14,735 nt of DNA from Rhodospirillales bacterium (lineage in GTDB: Bacteria; Pseudomonadota; Alphaproteobacteria; Rhodospirillales; JAPHTL01): the NCBI GenBank assembly GCA_026193355.1, contig JAPHTL010000284.1:1-14735 (forward strand). Reading direction: 5' to 3'. Positions 1 to 7,635 of the stretch are shown here, piece by piece. The translations under genes were made by a program, and so were the position numbers. Position 1 is the stretch's first letter. The number at the start of each line of letters is the position of its first letter. Below the pieces are notes generated by a model. The model was not told the DNA's origin, searched no databases, and worked only from the letters and a program-made list of their open reading frames with translations.

Positions 1-291
1 GGAATCATGGTTGGTTTCGGTGAAACGAAGGATGAGGTCCTTCAGGTCATGGATGACCTGCGTTCCGCAAATGTCGATTTCCTGACAATCGGGCAATACC
101 TCCAGCCGACGCCGAAACATGCCACGGTTGAAGAGTTCATCACACCGGAGCAATTCGACGAATACCGGCAGATCGCAATGTCCAGGGGGTTCTTGCTGGT
201 TTCGTCCACGCCGCTGACGCGCTCGTCGTACCATGCGGACAGGGATTTCGCGGAATTGAAGCGGCGTAGGGAAGAGCTTCTTTCTCGATAA
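1..291 (+). CDS. lipA: Lipoyl synthase, C-terminal fragment
   Basis: This is the last 96 codons of a radical-SAM lipoyl synthase, cut by the window start; the frame is open from base 1. LipA inserts two sulfur atoms into octanoyl groups carried on E2 and GcvH proteins, giving the lipoyl cofactor of pyruvate and 2-oxoglutarate dehydrogenases. The visible part begins with GIMVGFGETKDEV, continues with QYLQPTPKHA and ends with the family's conserved RSSYHAD segment, which holds the serine that binds the auxiliary iron-sulfur cluster. The N-terminal cluster motifs lie outside the window. The reading frame ends in TAA at 289-291. The next gene starts 69 bases downstream on the same strand, the usual lipA to COQ10-like order in alphaproteobacteria. 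Confidence 0.95.
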   Translation, partial: GIMVGFGETKDEVLQVMDDLRSANVDFLTIGQYLQPTPKHATVEEFITPEQFDEYRQIAMSRGFLLVSSTPLTRSSYHADRDFAELKRRREELLSR

Positions 292-322
292 CCGTTTTAC
301 TGATTTCTCGTTCAATATCAAG

Positions 323-361
323 GCGACACGGATTTTATCGGCCGCTATAATCCCGCCGTCA
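323..361 (+). promoter_or_regulatory. Candidate promoter placed for a leaderless transcript
   Basis: A perfect TATAAT lies at 346-351, with GCGACA at 323-328 as a 4-of-6 match to the -35 box and a 17-base spacer. The COQ10-like gene begins only 10 bases after the TATAAT, and no purine-rich ribosome-binding site lies between. Transcription would start around 358-361, so the mRNA would have almost no 5' leader. This is pattern matching only; read-through from lipA is the alternative. Confidence 0.35.
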
Positions 362-795
362 TGCCAACCCATGCAGAAAAAAGACGCGTTCCCCATACGC
401 CGGAGCAGATGTTCGATCTTGCCGCCGATGTCGAACGCTATCCAGAGTTCCTTCCCTGGTGCGTGGCGACCCGCATCCGCAAGCGCGAAGGAAACACGAT
501 CAATGCCGACATGGTTATTGGTTTCAAAATGGTGCGGGAGAAGTTCACGACGGAAGCAGTCTTCGACAAGCCGCGTCGGATCGATGTCGCCTACAAGAAT
601 GGTCCTTTCAAGTACCTGAAAAGCCACTGGATATTCGAGGATTCGGGTGACGGTGGCTGCAATGTCGACTTTTTCATCGATTTTGAATTCCGCTCCCCCT
701 TTTTTCGCAGGTTGCTTGAGGCCGTCTTTACCGAAGCCTCCCAACGGCTTGTCTCTGCTTTTGAGAAGCGGGCAGGGGAGCTTTACGCCCGGTAA
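361..795 (+). CDS. COQ10/RatA-like START-domain protein
   Basis: The 144-residue product belongs to the SRPBCC (START-like) superfamily in the COQ10/RatA group. Members have a helix-grip cavity that binds hydrophobic ligands; mitochondrial COQ10 binds ubiquinone and supports respiration. Visible conserved segments are VERYPEFLPWC near the N-terminus, a central GFKMVREKF, then GPFKYLKSHW and a late DFEFRSPFFRRLL. The length is normal for a single-domain member. Database names such as type II toxin RatA come from the E. coli homologue; there is no antitoxin gene here, and the position beside lipA favours a quinone or respiratory role. The ATG at 361 has no Shine-Dalgarno sequence and sits just after a TATAAT. 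Its stop lies 6 bases from the stop of the convergent pncC-like gene, with no hairpin terminator between. Confidence 0.9.
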   Translation: MPTHAEKRRVPHTPEQMFDLAADVERYPEFLPWCVATRIRKREGNTINADMVIGFKMVREKFTTEAVFDKPRRIDVAYKNGPFKYLKSHWIFEDSGDGGCNVDFFIDFEFRSPFFRRLLEAVFTEASQRLVSAFEKRAGELYAR

Positions 796-801
796 AACGA
801 A

Positions 802-1293
802 TTAGCCGATCTGTAAAAGAACAGCTGACAGCGCTTTTGCGACCGTTTGCATCCTGATCGAATCGCGATCACCGACAAGGACCACCCGTTCGTGATAGGT
901 GCGTGTGTCAACGCGCGCGGCGGCGATGTGCACAAGCCCGACCGGTTTTTCCGGTGTCCCGCCACCCGGTCCCGCAATACCGGTCACTGCCACGGCAATG
1001 GTGTCAGGCGTTTTGTTCAGCGCCCCCTCGGCCATGGCGCGGGCAACCGGTTCACTGACGGCGCCATGTTTGGCGATCATTGCTTCTGGCACACCGAGCA
1101 TTTCACTCTTAGCCTTGTTTGCGTACGTAACATAGCCACGCTCGAACACATGGGATGATCCGGGAATGCTTGTCAAACAACCGGCGATAAGCCCACCTGT
1201 GCACGATTCCGCCGTGATAACGGTCAGTCCCGCCTGATCGCAGGAATCCAGAACGCGTTGCGCGATGTCCAGGATATCCGATGGATACATCAT
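802..1293 (-). CDS. pncC: CinA C-terminal-domain nicotinamide-nucleotide amidase
   Basis: The 163-residue product is the stand-alone CinA C-terminal domain. PncC-type enzymes deamidate nicotinamide mononucleotide to nicotinate mononucleotide, recycling the product of NAD-dependent DNA ligase. The diagnostic segment TAESCTGGLIAG carries the catalytic serine at residue 30. GYVTYANKAK, then AVAVTGIAGPGGG and PVGLVHIA follow in the family's order. The N-terminal MoCF-like domain of full CinA is absent, as in many proteobacteria. Two adjacent ATG codons open the frame; GGAGG just upstream suits the second (1290) better by spacing. The start lies 14 bases after the pgpA stop, so the two are probably co-transcribed from the pgpA side. 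The symbol is by family; cinA is equally used. Confidence 0.9.
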   Translation of the reverse strand: MMYPSDILDIAQRVLDSCDQAGLTVITAESCTGGLIAGCLTSIPGSSHVFERGYVTYANKAKSEMLGVPEAMIAKHGAVSEPVARAMAEGALNKTPDTIAVAVTGIAGPGGGTPEKPVGLVHIAAARVDTRTYHERVVLVGDRDSIRMQTVAKALSAVLLQIG

Positions 1294-1307
1294 CCCCTCC
1301 AGTGGCG

Positions 1308-1805
1308 TCAGGTTTCAAACAGGGTTGAAATGGCAAACAGGGTGGCGGCGGCGTAGATTCCGGCCAGAACATCATCAAGCATGACACCCAGCCCCCCCTT
1401 TACCTTGCTGTCGGCCAGTGAAACCGGCCAAGGCTTGAAGATGTCAAAGACCCGGAAAAGAACGAATCCGGCGATAAGGGTGAACGGGGACATGGGCACG
1501 ACGATCAATGTGATCCATTGCCCGACTACTTCATCAACAACAATTTCAGAAGGATCCTCAACGCTTTTATTGTTTATGTATATTTCAGACGCTACCCATC
1601 CAATTCCGAAGAGGATGACAGAGCAAACGGCAAGTGCGGTGGCCCCGCCGTACTGGTGGACCGCCCATGCAAGGGGCAGGGCGGCGAGGGACCCCCATGT
1701 TCCGGGTGCCTTGGGAAGAAATCCGACGCCAAACCAGGTGGCGACAATGATAGACAGCCGCCGAATGATTCCGGAAGTGCTTTGAACGGGATCGGTCACC
1801 CTCAT
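1308..1805 (-). CDS. pgpA: Phosphatidylglycerophosphatase A
   Basis: The 165-residue membrane protein matches PgpA, which removes the phosphate from phosphatidylglycerol phosphate in the last step of phosphatidylglycerol synthesis at the inner membrane. The N-terminal signature FLPKAPGTWGS is present, followed by hydrophobic segments around residues 38-75 and 92-125 and two conserved acidic motifs, VVDEVVGQW and GVMLDDVLAG. RVFDIFKPWP, another family hallmark, lies between them. The ATG at 1805 has only a weak AAGG upstream. The gene is first in a two-gene minus-strand unit with pncC, and it diverges from the M23-bactofilin operon across about 300 bases. Confidence 0.93.
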   Translation of the reverse strand: MRVTDPVQSTSGIIRRLSIIVATWFGVGFLPKAPGTWGSLAALPLAWAVHQYGGATALAVCSVILFGIGWVASEIYINNKSVEDPSEIVVDEVVGQWITLIVVPMSPFTLIAGFVLFRVFDIFKPWPVSLADSKVKGGLGVMLDDVLAGIYAAATLFAISTLFET

Positions 1806-2110
1806 GGCCTTCGCTGTGATGCATCAATCCCACCAGTATCGGCGTCTGATGTTCACCCCGCAAGCAAGACGGAAAAGGGGGGGGCATAAAGGAATCAAAG
1901 CTTGCATGGGGCTTGCCTAACGGATACCGTTTCGTAGCATTGTGGACGATAAGACCGGGCGATGATCCAACGTGGCGTCAGGACGTTGAAACCGGTTCAT
2001 GATGTTGACGCGTCGGCGCCTTTTCGCTGATCTGGGGGAAAAAACGGACAGCGTATTTTTTTTGGGGGCCGATTCATGAAGCACGTCGCGTCATGATCGT
2101 TGAGGGAGCA
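1806..2110. other. Divergent spacer between pgpA and the M23-bactofilin operon
   Basis: This stretch of roughly 300 bases holds no convincing gene. It must carry the promoters for pgpA (leftward) and the M23 gene (rightward), but no clear pair of -35 and -10 boxes stands out; TTGACG at 2005-2010 is the best -35-like match and lacks a good partner. It contains a run of eight G near 1877-1884. At 2039-2063, A6CG and CGTAT8 flank a five-base loop and could form a weak AT-rich hairpin ending in a T8 tract within the leader of the operon. Confidence 0.5.
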
Positions 2111-3457
2111 ATGAAGTCGGGGCATTCCGCTAAACAAAAATTCTCGGACAGGTTGGTGAGCCTTTCGAACCGCCTTTTTCCCGAGCGTCAGGTTCTCGTC
2201 CGCACGGAGGGGCGGGTGTATTATCGCCCGGTATCCAACCGTGTGCAGGTTGCGATTGCCTTTGCCGCATTCATGGCAATGGTTTGGACGACGTTCGCAA
2301 CTGTCAGCTTTTTCTCGTTCGACCGCATCATCGCCGCCAAGGACGATGCCTTTGCTGATGCCAGGCTCGCCTACAACAGCCTGCTCAGCGATGTTGGCGC
2401 ATATCAGAAACGGTTCAATGTCCTGGCCGACGAGCTTCAGGAAAACCACTCCATGATGCTGCGTTTGGTCGAACAGAACGCGACCCTGCAGCACAGCCTT
2501 AAAACCGTTGAAAATGAGCTTGAGACGACAGAGGTCAATCGCAAGACCATCCTGAGTGCGCGCGAGACGCTCAAACGCCGCCTCTTCGAGATCGAAGGGG
2601 AAATGCGTGAAATGGCGGGGCGAAACTTTGCCCTTCAGGATAATCTTGAATCCATTGAAATGAACCTGCAGGCGGTCAAGCAACAAAGGGACGAGGCCCT
2701 TGCCGACAGTCATGAAAGGGCATCGAAGGTCGTAGAGCTTGAGGAAAGCATCGCCGAACTTGAGATGACCGAAAAATCCGTCCTTCAGCGGTTAACCGAG
2801 CTGACGGATTCGCGGATCGAGGGGCTTGAGGCGATGCTCGCGCGTACCGGAATCAACCTCGAAACCCATCTGGCCAAGGTAGCCCCCCAAAGCAATCAGG
2901 GCGGTCCTTTCATTGCCGCCGGGAAGGCAACCGATGCTGATAGTGCAGACGATGAAGACCGTCCTGAAACCCGGATGAGGGCGGCGCTTACGAGTCTTGA
3001 TGAAAGTATCGGAAGGCTCTACGGACTTCAGAAATTGATGGCTCAGGTCCCGTTGCTCGCACCGCTCGATTATTATTACATCAGCAGCCCCTTCGGAAAA
3101 CGCCGTGATCCCGTTAACAAGAAGTGGGCCATGCACTACGGCCTCGATATGGGTAGCAGCGCCAAGGCGCCTGTTCATGCGACGGCCCCGGGCACCGTTA
3201 CGTTTGCCGGCTGGAAAGGCAACTATGGCAAGGTTGTTGAGGTCGATCATGGCGCGGGGATCAAGACGCGATACGGCCACCTTCACAAGATTATGGTCAA
3301 AAAAGGTGATAAGATCGGAACGCGTCAGGTTGTTGGCCAGGTTGGCAATACCGGAAGAACTACCGGACCACACCTTCATTATGAGATAGTGGTCAACGGC
3401 AAGGCGGTAAGTCCCATCAAGTTCATCAAGGCGGGCAAGTATGTTTTCAAGAGCTAA
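2111..3457 (+). CDS. Membrane-anchored coiled-coil M23 peptidoglycan endopeptidase
   Basis: The product (448 residues from this start) is a bitopic inner-membrane M23 metallopeptidase that should cut peptide cross-links in peptidoglycan. Reading from the N-terminus there is a basic cytoplasmic tail of about 44 residues, one transmembrane helix (about 45-70), a long heptad-rich coiled coil (about 100-260), a low-complexity linker, and a C-terminal LytM domain. The zinc motifs are complete: HYGLD (His342, Asp346) and HLHYE (His421, His423), with RYGHLH between them. I chose the ATG at 2111 because GAGGGAG lies just upstream; an ATG at 2093 adds six residues. Its 3' end overlaps the bactofilin start by 17 bases. 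This architecture and pairing resemble the bactofilin-partner peptidase LmdC of Hyphomonas, so a role in localised wall remodelling is a good inference. Confidence 0.92.
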   Translation: MKSGHSAKQKFSDRLVSLSNRLFPERQVLVRTEGRVYYRPVSNRVQVAIAFAAFMAMVWTTFATVSFFSFDRIIAAKDDAFADARLAYNSLLSDVGAYQKRFNVLADELQENHSMMLRLVEQNATLQHSLKTVENELETTEVNRKTILSARETLKRRLFEIEGEMREMAGRNFALQDNLESIEMNLQAVKQQRDEALADSHERASKVVELEESIAELEMTEKSVLQRLTELTDSRIEGLEAMLARTGINLETHLAKVAPQSNQGGPFIAAGKATDADSADDEDRPETRMRAALTSLDESIGRLYGLQKLMAQVPLLAPLDYYYISSPFGKRRDPVNKKWAMHYGLDMGSSAKAPVHATAPGTVTFAGWKGNYGKVVEVDHGAGIKTRYGHLHKIMVKKGDKIGTRQVVGQVGNTGRTTGPHLHYEIVVNGKAVSPIKFIKAGKYVFKS

Positions 3458-3968
3458 AAAACAGGGCAGTTCCGCTTCGGCTGTCCAATCTCCTCCGCCG
3501 AAGCCGGCGTCGCCATCCGTCATCAGTACGGATATGCGCATCACAGGCGATATCGTGAGTGAGGGAGAAATCCAGGTCGACGGTACGATTGAGGGCGATA
3601 TTCGCACCAAGGTTCTGCTTGTTGGGGAAACCGCAAACATACGTGGCGAGATCGTTGCTGATTCCGTGAAGGTTCACGGGGCGATCACCGGGCAAATAAA
3701 GGCGCGCGCCGTAACATTGGCGGCGTCGGCCAAGATGTACGGTGATATTCTTCACGAAGACCTCGCGATCGAAAAAGGCGCTTTCCTCGAAGGTCACTGC
3801 AAGCGTATCGACCCCCCCGAACCTCCCGAAACCAAGGCCGTTGGCGGTAAGGTCAGTTTTGTCGTCAAGAGCGGCGGTCCGGAAGAAGGTGACGGTCCTG
3901 GAGATGGAGACAAGCCTGCGACGTCGGGCGACCAGATCCGCGATCAGAAGAAGGCAGTGGCGAACTGA
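3441..3968 (+). CDS. bacA: Bactofilin cytoskeletal protein
   Basis: The 175-residue product is a bactofilin (DUF583), a small protein that polymerises without nucleotide into beta-helical filaments and recruits cell-wall enzymes. The core, about residues 27-122, shows the expected repeating hydrophobic/glycine pattern: GDIVSEGEIQVDGTIEGDI, then GEIVADSVKVHGAITGQI, then KMYGDILHEDLAIEKGA. The N-terminus MFSRAKKQ resembles the short membrane-targeting sequence of Caulobacter BacA, which begins MFSK. The C-terminal 50 residues are charged and probably disordered. Overlap with the M23 gene by 17 bases implies one mRNA and probable translational coupling. A strong hairpin terminator follows. The family call is firm; the symbol is by analogy with Caulobacter. 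Confidence 0.93.
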   Translation: MFSRAKKQGSSASAVQSPPPKPASPSVISTDMRITGDIVSEGEIQVDGTIEGDIRTKVLLVGETANIRGEIVADSVKVHGAITGQIKARAVTLAASAKMYGDILHEDLAIEKGAFLEGHCKRIDPPEPPETKAVGGKVSFVVKSGGPEEGDGPGDGDKPATSGDQIRDQKKAVAN

Positions 3969-4001
3969 TCCTGTCAGGCTGGTCGATTCCAGAGATAAAA
4001 G

Positions 4002-4034
4002 AAAAAACCGCATTCTGCCGAGTGCGGTTTTTTT
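4002..4034. terminator. Bidirectional intrinsic terminator
   Basis: A hairpin with 14-base-pair arms (4002-4015 and 4020-4033, one G-T pair) encloses a TGCC loop. The arms read AAAAAACCGCATTC on the left and a complement ending in seven T on the right. The T-tract serves the bactofilin transcript; the A-tract becomes a U-tract for transcripts from the facing alpha/beta hydrolase gene. It lies exactly in the gap between the two convergent genes. Confidence 0.92.
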
Positions 4035-4060
4035 AGTGCCAGCGTGAGAAGCGGGAAGAC

Positions 4061-4921
4061 TTAGGGGATCGAGCGCAAAAAGCGATCCAGGGCGGCGATG
4101 GCCGTCGGTTCCGCCAGTGTTGGCGTATGGCCGACGCCGGCCACTGTTTCACGCACCAGGTCCGGCTTTTCTCGCGCCATCCGGTCAAACGTCGTTTCCT
4201 CAAGAACATCGGACAGGCCGCCACGTATCGCAAGGGCAGGAATGTGGCGCAAGGAACGATAAAGAGGCCACAGGCTGTATTCCCCCTGCGACTGTTCAAC
4301 CATTCTGGCGATTGCGATGTCCCAGTTCACATGAAGCTTTCCGTCAGTCTCCTGGCGGAAAGTGCCTTTTGCAACGTCAAGCCAGTCATCCTCCGTCATG
4401 CCTGGCGTGTCCTGCATGATGGATTTCAGGGTTGCGATTGCCTGCGGCCAATCGTTCGCCGGATGATCCCTGCCGATGTAGGCGAGGATTCGCCGAAGCC
4501 CGTTCGCGTCTATATCGGGACCGACATCGTTGAGAACGATACCCGCGACATGAGTCGGAAGCCCAACATTCAGGCCCATGCCCAGCAATCCCCCCATTGA
4601 TGTTCCAATGACGACGGTCCGGTGAATGTTCAGCAGCGTTAACAGGTGGCGCAGGTCATTGATGTAGGTCTGCGGATTATAGTTCCGCCAGTCGCTATCC
4701 CATGCGGAACGTCCCCGACCGCGCAAGTCCGGGCAAATCACGCGGCGGTCCACAGACAATCTCACCGCCAGGGGATGATAATCGTGAGAATTGCGGGTCA
4801 GTCCAGGAAGACAAAGAATGGGGTGGGGGCCGCCGTGCAACGGCCCATAGTCTCGAAAATAAAGCGCCAGACCATCCTGGGATGTGTAGGTGCGATCACG
4901 ATGGGAAGGTGCCTGACCCAC
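4061..4921 (-). CDS. Alpha/beta hydrolase
   Basis: The 286-residue product has the full alpha/beta-hydrolase fold signature: an oxyanion-loop segment CLPGLTRNSHDY, PDLRGRGRS after strand 4, the nucleophile elbow GTSMGG with Ser108, an acid in RGGLSDVL (Asp238) and the base in GVGHTPTL (His265). No signal peptide is seen, so it is probably cytoplasmic. Substrate cannot be read from sequence; relatives include esterases, lactonases and C-C bond hydrolases. The start is a GTG at 4921 with no good ribosome-binding site and no in-frame ATG until residue 109. It lies 5 bases after the stop of the dehalogenase-like gene, so translation is probably coupled to it, and the shared position suggests the two act in one pathway or are simply co-expressed. 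Confidence 0.9.
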   Translation of the reverse strand: MGQAPSHRDRTYTSQDGLALYFRDYGPLHGGPHPILCLPGLTRNSHDYHPLAVRLSVDRRVICPDLRGRGRSAWDSDWRNYNPQTYINDLRHLLTLLNIHRTVVIGTSMGGLLGMGLNVGLPTHVAGIVLNDVGPDIDANGLRRILAYIGRDHPANDWPQAIATLKSIMQDTPGMTEDDWLDVAKGTFRQETDGKLHVNWDIAIARMVEQSQGEYSLWPLYRSLRHIPALAIRGGLSDVLEETTFDRMAREKPDLVRETVAGVGHTPTLAEPTAIAALDRFLRSIP

Positions 4922-4926
4922 GCGTG

Positions 4927-5613
4927 CTAACCGCCTATGCCGATGAGGGCGGGGAGTTGATCCAGCGTGGAGATTTCATCGGCGAGGACGCCGGGCAGGT
5001 TTTCGCGCTTTTGCCCAAAGCGGTTGATCCATACGACCTGAAAGCCAAAATGCGCTGCGCCATGGGCGTCCCAACCGTTAGAGCTAAGGAAACAGATGTT
5101 CTCGGCGGCGACGTCAAGTCCGTCGACCGCAAGCTGATACACGCCTGGGTGTGGCTTGTAGACGCCGATGGTATCAACTGAAATGGTTTGATCGAGAAGC
5201 TGATAAATGCCTGCGTTCTTCACGGCGGACAAAAGCATGGAAGGAGAGCCGTTTGAAAGAATCGCCGTTTTCATCCCGGAATCCTTCAGGGTTTTGAGCA
5301 TGTTGCTGACTTCGGGGTAGGTGTCGAGCTCAAGATAAAGCTCCATCAACCGCGCCCTGAGCTTCGGGTCCGACATGCCAAGTGAATTCAGCGCGAAATC
5401 CAGGCTCTGTCCCGTTATGGCCCAGAAATCCTCATACTCGTCCATCAGGCTGCGCAGCCAGGTATACTGCAATTGCTTGAGACGCCAGATTTCCGCCAGT
5501 TTTCCCGCGTTTTCCCCAATGCTGTCCCTGCAACGCTCCGCCGCGGCGTTGACATCGAAAAGCGTTCCATACGCATCGAAAACGCAGGCTTGGATATTCT
5601 CAAGTTTTGACAT
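4927..5613 (-). CDS. L-2-haloacid dehalogenase-type HAD enzyme
   Basis: The 228-residue product belongs to the type II haloacid dehalogenase branch of the HAD superfamily. Characterised members hydrolyse L-2-haloalkanoic acids to D-2-hydroxy acids through an aspartyl ester. The residues known to be catalytic in L-DEX all have counterparts: Asp13 and Thr17 in FDAYGTLFD, Arg44, Ser120-Asn121 in LSNGS, Lys153 and Tyr159 in YKPHPGVY, and Ser177, Asn179, Asp182 in LSSNGWDAHG. The length is typical. The ATG has GGAGG seven bases upstream. It follows the lytic transglycosylase gene by 24 bases and precedes the hydrolase gene by 5, in one apparent operon. True dehalogenase activity is likely from the residue set, but the natural substrate is unknown. 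Confidence 0.9.
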   Translation of the reverse strand: MSKLENIQACVFDAYGTLFDVNAAAERCRDSIGENAGKLAEIWRLKQLQYTWLRSLMDEYEDFWAITGQSLDFALNSLGMSDPKLRARLMELYLELDTYPEVSNMLKTLKDSGMKTAILSNGSPSMLLSAVKNAGIYQLLDQTISVDTIGVYKPHPGVYQLAVDGLDVAAENICFLSSNGWDAHGAAHFGFQVVWINRFGQKRENLPGVLADEISTLDQLPALIGIGG

Positions 5614-5637
5614 GCGTGGCCTCCGGTTGGTGATTGC

Positions 5638-7635
5638 TTACTGAGGGGCTTGTTTCCTGAGGTCGTCGGCCAGAATTGTGGCGACCTTCGTTTCCCCGAG
5701 TCCGTGACGGTAAACGACAAGGTTTTCCAGGACACGCTGGACGTAGTTTCGGGTTTCGTCAAACGGGATCAGTTCAATCCAGTCTATTGCATCGACGCTT
5801 CTGTCTCTTGGATCGCCGTGGATTCCTATCCACTGGTTAACCCGGGACGGACCGGCATTATAGGCGGCGAGGGCAAGGACGAAAGAGCCGTCGTACTTTT
5901 CGATCAGAGAGCCAAGGTACTTTGTTCCAATCGAAATGTTGTAGCCGGGGTCCCTGGTCAGCTTGTCGCGTGAGTAATGAATATTCATGGACTTTGCGGT
6001 CATGCGCGCCGTTCCGGGCATAAGCTGCATCAGGCCGCGCGCCCCGACCGGGCTTGTTGCGTCTGTCTGAAAGGCGCTTTCCTGTCGTATCACCGCCTGG
6101 ACAAGCGCCTTGTCCATGGCGCCTTCGGTTTCATTTGGGACATCAACGCTCGGATAACCGCTGCCCATGAAATTGCCGTCACGGATGGCCTTCTTGGCGA
6201 TAACCACGCCGAGGTCCGGACGGTCGATCTGCTGCGTCAGATGGGCGAGCAGTGTATGCCAGCCCGGCGTATCCCGGTCGTCGTACAACGCGTTGATGAA
6301 AGCGCGAACCGGGTCGCTCACATCCAACTGCTTCAACAGGGCTATCGCGCGGGTTAGTTCATTTTCAGTGAATGCCTTCTTGTCCTCCGCCGTCGGTGCG
6401 GGTGACGGCGGCATCGACAGATCCCCGTTTGGCGACGCCGCATTCATGGCGAGCTGGCCGTAGAACGTCGTCGGATGCTGGGCGGCCGTGATGAACCAGT
6501 CTCTTGCCAGTTTCTCATCCCCCCTTGCACCTGCGGCGCGGGCGAGCCAATACGCGCCGCGTGATCGGCTGACAGGAAAGGAGACGGACTGATACATGGC
6601 GTTGAAATGACGGTAGGCCGTATCCGGTTCATTCAGGAAACGGAGCGCAATCCAGCCAGCCAGCCACTCTGCTTCGGCATACGAGGCGCCTTCGCTGAGC
6701 GCATGCTCAGCGGCAAGGCGATAGGCTTCGGATATGTGGCCGTCCTGCAAGGCGCGCCGGGCAAGGAGGGATCTTTCCCCCCACCATTTTTCGGGTACGA
6801 CAAGATTTTCTGGCGGTGGATCAAGAAGTTCCCGGGCTGCGAGATCCATACCCTTTCGTCTGCGCCACCGCAGCCGCTCGTAGATAAGGCCCGGATGCGA
6901 CCTCAGGTTGCCCGGCACCCTGGCGATGGCACGATCAACGTTGCCCCGGTTGCGCATCAGCATGATTCGCGCCTCGGCCAACGCTCTGTCTGCGGCATTA
7001 AGGCGCCAGAGCATCCTTCGCGCGGGGGTGGCGCGACCTTCCCACATCAGGCGTTCACTGCGCTCGACATGATCCTGATAGGTCAGGAAACCCCGATAGT
7101 GGCTGTAGAAACTTCTTTCCTGCTTGTTGCCGAAATTCCCCTCCACCCAGCTTTTGCGGATGCGTTGGATGGCTTCATCCTTTTGGTCGTTATCCAGAAG
7201 CGCTGCGATCAGCCGAATTTCGCCGTCAATGGATACAGGATCATGCTTCGAAAACCAGGCGAGGATAACGTTGCCTGGAATCGTCAGGGGCATTGCTTCT
7301 TCTGCGCGACGTCGAAGGCTGTATTGCGATGGCCAGGTCGGATTTTGTTCGATGAAGTCCGCAATTTCCTCGAAGCTGGCGTCGGTTCCCGGCCGGGTAT
7401 AATCCATCCAGCGCAGGATCTTGGCAGGAAGCGGGTCCGCAATGTTCGTGGCAATGGCCAGCGCCTGTTTCCAGTGCCCCTTCGACATTTCCTTGAATGC
7501 CTTATCCGCCTGATGCAGGTCATCGCCTGAAATGACAATTCCCGGCGCAGCCTTTTCTTCGGGCGGTGCGGCGATGGCAACGCCGTTGAAGGTGGCAGCA
7601 ACGATAAGCAGCGCGACTGGAAGCCCTTTGCGCAA
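5638..7635 (-). CDS. slt: Soluble lytic murein transglycosylase
   Basis: The product (665 residues from the TTG start) is a Slt70-type periplasmic lytic transglycosylase, which cleaves between N-acetylmuramic acid and N-acetylglucosamine to give anhydro ends. A long superhelical repeat region (about residues 40-480) precedes the catalytic domain. That domain has VIRQESAF with catalytic Glu519, GARGLMQLMPGTA, SIGTKYL and LALAAYNAGPSRV, the standard order. I prefer TTG at 7635 because AGGAG lies seven bases upstream and it gives a compact signal peptide ending GVAIAA; an ATG at 7692 would add 19 residues before the hydrophobic core. The gene is first of a three-gene minus-strand run and diverges from dapA. 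Confidence 0.93.
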   Translation of the reverse strand: MRKGLPVALLIVAATFNGVAIAAPPEEKAAPGIVISGDDLHQADKAFKEMSKGHWKQALAIATNIADPLPAKILRWMDYTRPGTDASFEEIADFIEQNPTWPSQYSLRRRAEEAMPLTIPGNVILAWFSKHDPVSIDGEIRLIAALLDNDQKDEAIQRIRKSWVEGNFGNKQERSFYSHYRGFLTYQDHVERSERLMWEGRATPARRMLWRLNAADRALAEARIMLMRNRGNVDRAIARVPGNLRSHPGLIYERLRWRRRKGMDLAARELLDPPPENLVVPEKWWGERSLLARRALQDGHISEAYRLAAEHALSEGASYAEAEWLAGWIALRFLNEPDTAYRHFNAMYQSVSFPVSRSRGAYWLARAAGARGDEKLARDWFITAAQHPTTFYGQLAMNAASPNGDLSMPPSPAPTAEDKKAFTENELTRAIALLKQLDVSDPVRAFINALYDDRDTPGWHTLLAHLTQQIDRPDLGVVIAKKAIRDGNFMGSGYPSVDVPNETEGAMDKALVQAVIRQESAFQTDATSPVGARGLMQLMPGTARMTAKSMNIHYSRDKLTRDPGYNISIGTKYLGSLIEKYDGSFVLALAAYNAGPSRVNQWIGIHGDPRDRSVDAIDWIELIPFDETRNYVQRVLENLVVYRHGLGETKVATILADDLRKQAPQ

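Noticed and set aside
361..795. Toxin of a type II toxin-antitoxin pair (RatA name)
   Set aside because: No partner antitoxin gene is present, and the lipA-adjacent position fits the COQ10-like housekeeping role.
1997..3640. Two open frames on the minus strand (1997-2713 and 2792-3640) opposite the M23 gene
   Set aside because: The plus strand carries a complete M23 peptidase and bactofilin with catalytic and structural motifs; the minus frames show none.
6607..7530. Long open frame on the plus strand opposite the lytic transglycosylase
   Set aside because: It is antisense to the transglycosylase gene, has no known motif, and lacks a credible ribosome-binding site.
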